Source: Tillus elongatus (Eukaryota > Arthropoda > Insecta > Coleoptera > Cleridae). Taken from it: a stretch of 64,000 nt of DNA. The notes beneath the pieces are model-generated. The model was not told the origin of the DNA and did not search any database. It saw only the letters and a program-made list of their open reading frames with translations. Below are positions 62,880 through 64,000 of the stretch, one piece after another. The translations under genes and the position numbers were made by a program. The number at the start of each line of letters is the position of its first letter. Position 1 is the first letter of the stretch. The stretch covers positions 91,461,654 to 91,525,653 of the forward strand of contig OZ023262.1 in assembly GCA_964006375.1 (NCBI GenBank). The letters are read 5' to 3'.

Positions 62880-64000
62880 TAACCCTTAATTGCTTCCCCA
62901 GTGGGCGGAAGCTAACCCTTCCCATGCCCCAGAATGCCTTGAAGGAGGTTCCTTCAAGGGCTCTGTAAGATGTCGGGTCGATCGAGAAGGCGAGCGTCTG
63001 TCCTTTCTCCTCTGCCTTCCTGCTTAGAACCGACCAGTGTTGCGTCCCCAGTTCAGGGTTCTGGATCTTAAGTCTGCTGATCACCGTCTCCTGCGGGACG
63101 GTGTCAGGGATCCGTACGAGGACCTTGCGTCTCTTTGGGAGTTCCTTGGGCTCGACGGCTGTCAAGTCCGCCCCCTCCCAAATCTGACCGAGGCCCCCGA
63201 TCGTTTTCCGCAGCCAGTCCCGCGACTGCGGGCCGGCACAGGTTATCCAGAGGATGCCCCCCGTCAGGCGCGTCCGGTGGAACTGAGGCGGGCTCTCCCC
63301 TTCCTGAAGAGAGTCCACTGCAGCTACCACCGCAGCCTGGATCAGGTCCGCCTTCCCCTGGTCTAGCGTGACCTCAGGATGGCGTCTGTCAATCACCGCC
63401 ATCCCGAGGCCCTCCGCAGCCTCCCTGTAAGAGCCAGTCTGCGCCGGTGTTCCGGCCTTAGTTCCTTTGGGAGGTCTGTCTGTAGTAGGCGTGCTAGAGC
63501 CAGAGCGCGGCGTCTTCCGACTCGCACTCTCCTCTTGCGCCTTTACAGGCACCCTGGCCCTTTTGGAACGTCTGTCTGTAGTGGGCGTGCTAGAGTTCGA
63601 GCGCGTCCTCTTCTGACCCGCACTCCCCTCTTGCGCCTTTACAGGTTTCTCGACCGTCCAGGTCCCGGCCGCCATTTTTTGCGCCCTCCGGAGCTTCTTT
63701 CTTTGCGCCCCGGAAAGACGCTTGGACTGCCGGGGCAGTCCCTCTACTCTAACAGTAGAGTCCTCACTGGTGGAGGGGCCCCCGGAGTCCGCGGAGCTCG
63801 CCGCCCTCCGGTGGGACCCAGCCTCCAGCTTGGGTGTCGGGGACAGGTCTCTGGCCGAAGCTACCCCCTGATCCCCCGTATCTACGCCGGTCGTGGGACC
63901 TCCAGAGTCCGCTGCCGCACCCTGGCTCGTCTCCGTTTCCGGGATAGACTCAAGGCTCAAGTCTGTAGCCGGAGCCACTCCTCGAGCCTCATTGGTTTTG
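62869..64000 (-). CDS. LINE ORF1 (DUF4780-like), N-terminus outside window
   Basis: The frame is open from the window edge. The first ATG-like codon often chosen (63976-63978) is actually GTG, and codons upstream of it (KTNEARG) are also open, so the true start lies beyond 64000. The first half is proline/serine-rich and basic, with a duplicated cassette (SSTPTTDRRSKRARVPVKAQ, SSTPTTDRPPKGTKAGTPAQ). The second half (SYREAAEGLGMAVIDRRHPE, GGILWITCAGPQSRDWLRKT, KVLVRIPDTVPQETVISRLK) matches my memory of DUF4780, found in ORF1 of insect LINEs. The stop overlaps the ORF2 start by 11 bp, which suggests coupled translation. It is presumably an RNA-binding partner of ORF2. Confidence 0.87.
   Translation of the reverse strand, partial: KTNEARGVAPATDLSLESIPETETSQGAAADSGGPTTGVDTGDQGVASARDLSPTPKLEAGSHRRAASSADSGGPSTSEDSTVRVEGLPRQSKRLSGAQRKKLRRAQKMAAGTWTVEKPVKAQEGSAGQKRTRSNSSTPTTDRRSKRARVPVKAQEESASRKTPRSGSSTPTTDRPPKGTKAGTPAQTGSYREAAEGLGMAVIDRRHPEVTLDQGKADLIQAAVVAAVDSLQEGESPPQFHRTRLTGGILWITCAGPQSRDWLRKTIGGLGQIWEGADLTAVEPKELPKRRKVLVRIPDTVPQETVISRLKIQNPELGTQHWSVLSRKAEEKGQTLAFSIDPTSYRALEGTSFKAFWGMGRVSFRPLGKQLRVNGT

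Larger units (their letters stand above)
59133..64000 (-). mobile_element. GC-rich LINE (I/R1/LOA-type), intact in window, 5' end outside
   Basis: On the minus strand ORF1 (from the window edge to 62869) overlaps ORF2 (62879-59235). A 3' region of about 77 bp and a 25-nt A run (59133-59157) follow, lying against the disrupted end of CR1-like copy D. Its high GC content contrasts with the AT-rich surroundings. Frames without lesions and a long uninterrupted A tail suggest a young insertion. Confidence 0.92.

Overview
This window looks like repeat-dominated nuclear DNA from an arthropod, most likely an insect. A beetle is possible, but that rests only on the mix of transposon families and is weak. 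I recognise no host gene, no rRNA and no functional tRNA. Almost every recognisable coding stretch belongs to a transposable element. The background is AT-rich and holds about 23 long (TA)n arrays.

Layout. 1-10.2 kb: TA arrays, a MITE family with TIR GACGCAGCAAGTGCG, a dispersed repeat (called family R here) with an internal TA array, a tandemly duplicated palindrome made of two opposed hammerhead-ribozyme relics, and a 3' fragment of a CR1/Jockey-type LINE. 10.2-16.8 kb: two DD41D Tc1/mariner-type elements, M1 and M2. M2 is split by a CR1-like LINE. A second, element-free copy of the M1 insertion site lies between them. 17-28 kb: decayed transposase relics, a copy of M2, an apparently complete hammerhead ribozyme core on the minus strand at 19647-19691, a 340-bp palindrome, tRNA-derived SINEs and more TA arrays. 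28.4-31.7 kb: an RTE-type LINE pseudogene. 34.2-39 kb: a LINE with two intact ORFs (Tx1/L1-like, minus strand). 39.5-42.6 kb: the longest CR1-like copy, a pseudogene. 44.2-44.9 kb: a 710-bp foldback element inside a MITE. 46.3-54.5 kb: three different DD41D elements (M3, M4, M5) strung in a row and separated only by (TA)n. 56.6-59.1 kb: an M2 end and another CR1-like copy. 59.1-64 kb: a GC-rich LINE with intact ORF2 (endonuclease, reverse transcriptase, RNase H), a 25-nt poly(A) tail and ORF1 running off the window edge.

How the parts interact. The insertions are layered: DD41D elements sit in TA arrays, a CR1-like copy sits in M2, a foldback element sits in a MITE, and the GC-rich LINE has cut the end of a CR1-like copy. 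The two LINEs with open ORFs (34.3-38.6 kb and 59.2-64 kb) are the only candidates for recent autonomous activity. All DD41D transposases seen are broken.

The observations I rate highest are the hammerhead ribozyme family next to TA arrays, the TA-separated train of DD41D elements with 0.5-0.95 kb inverted repeats, and the tandem filled-site and empty-site arrangement around M1.
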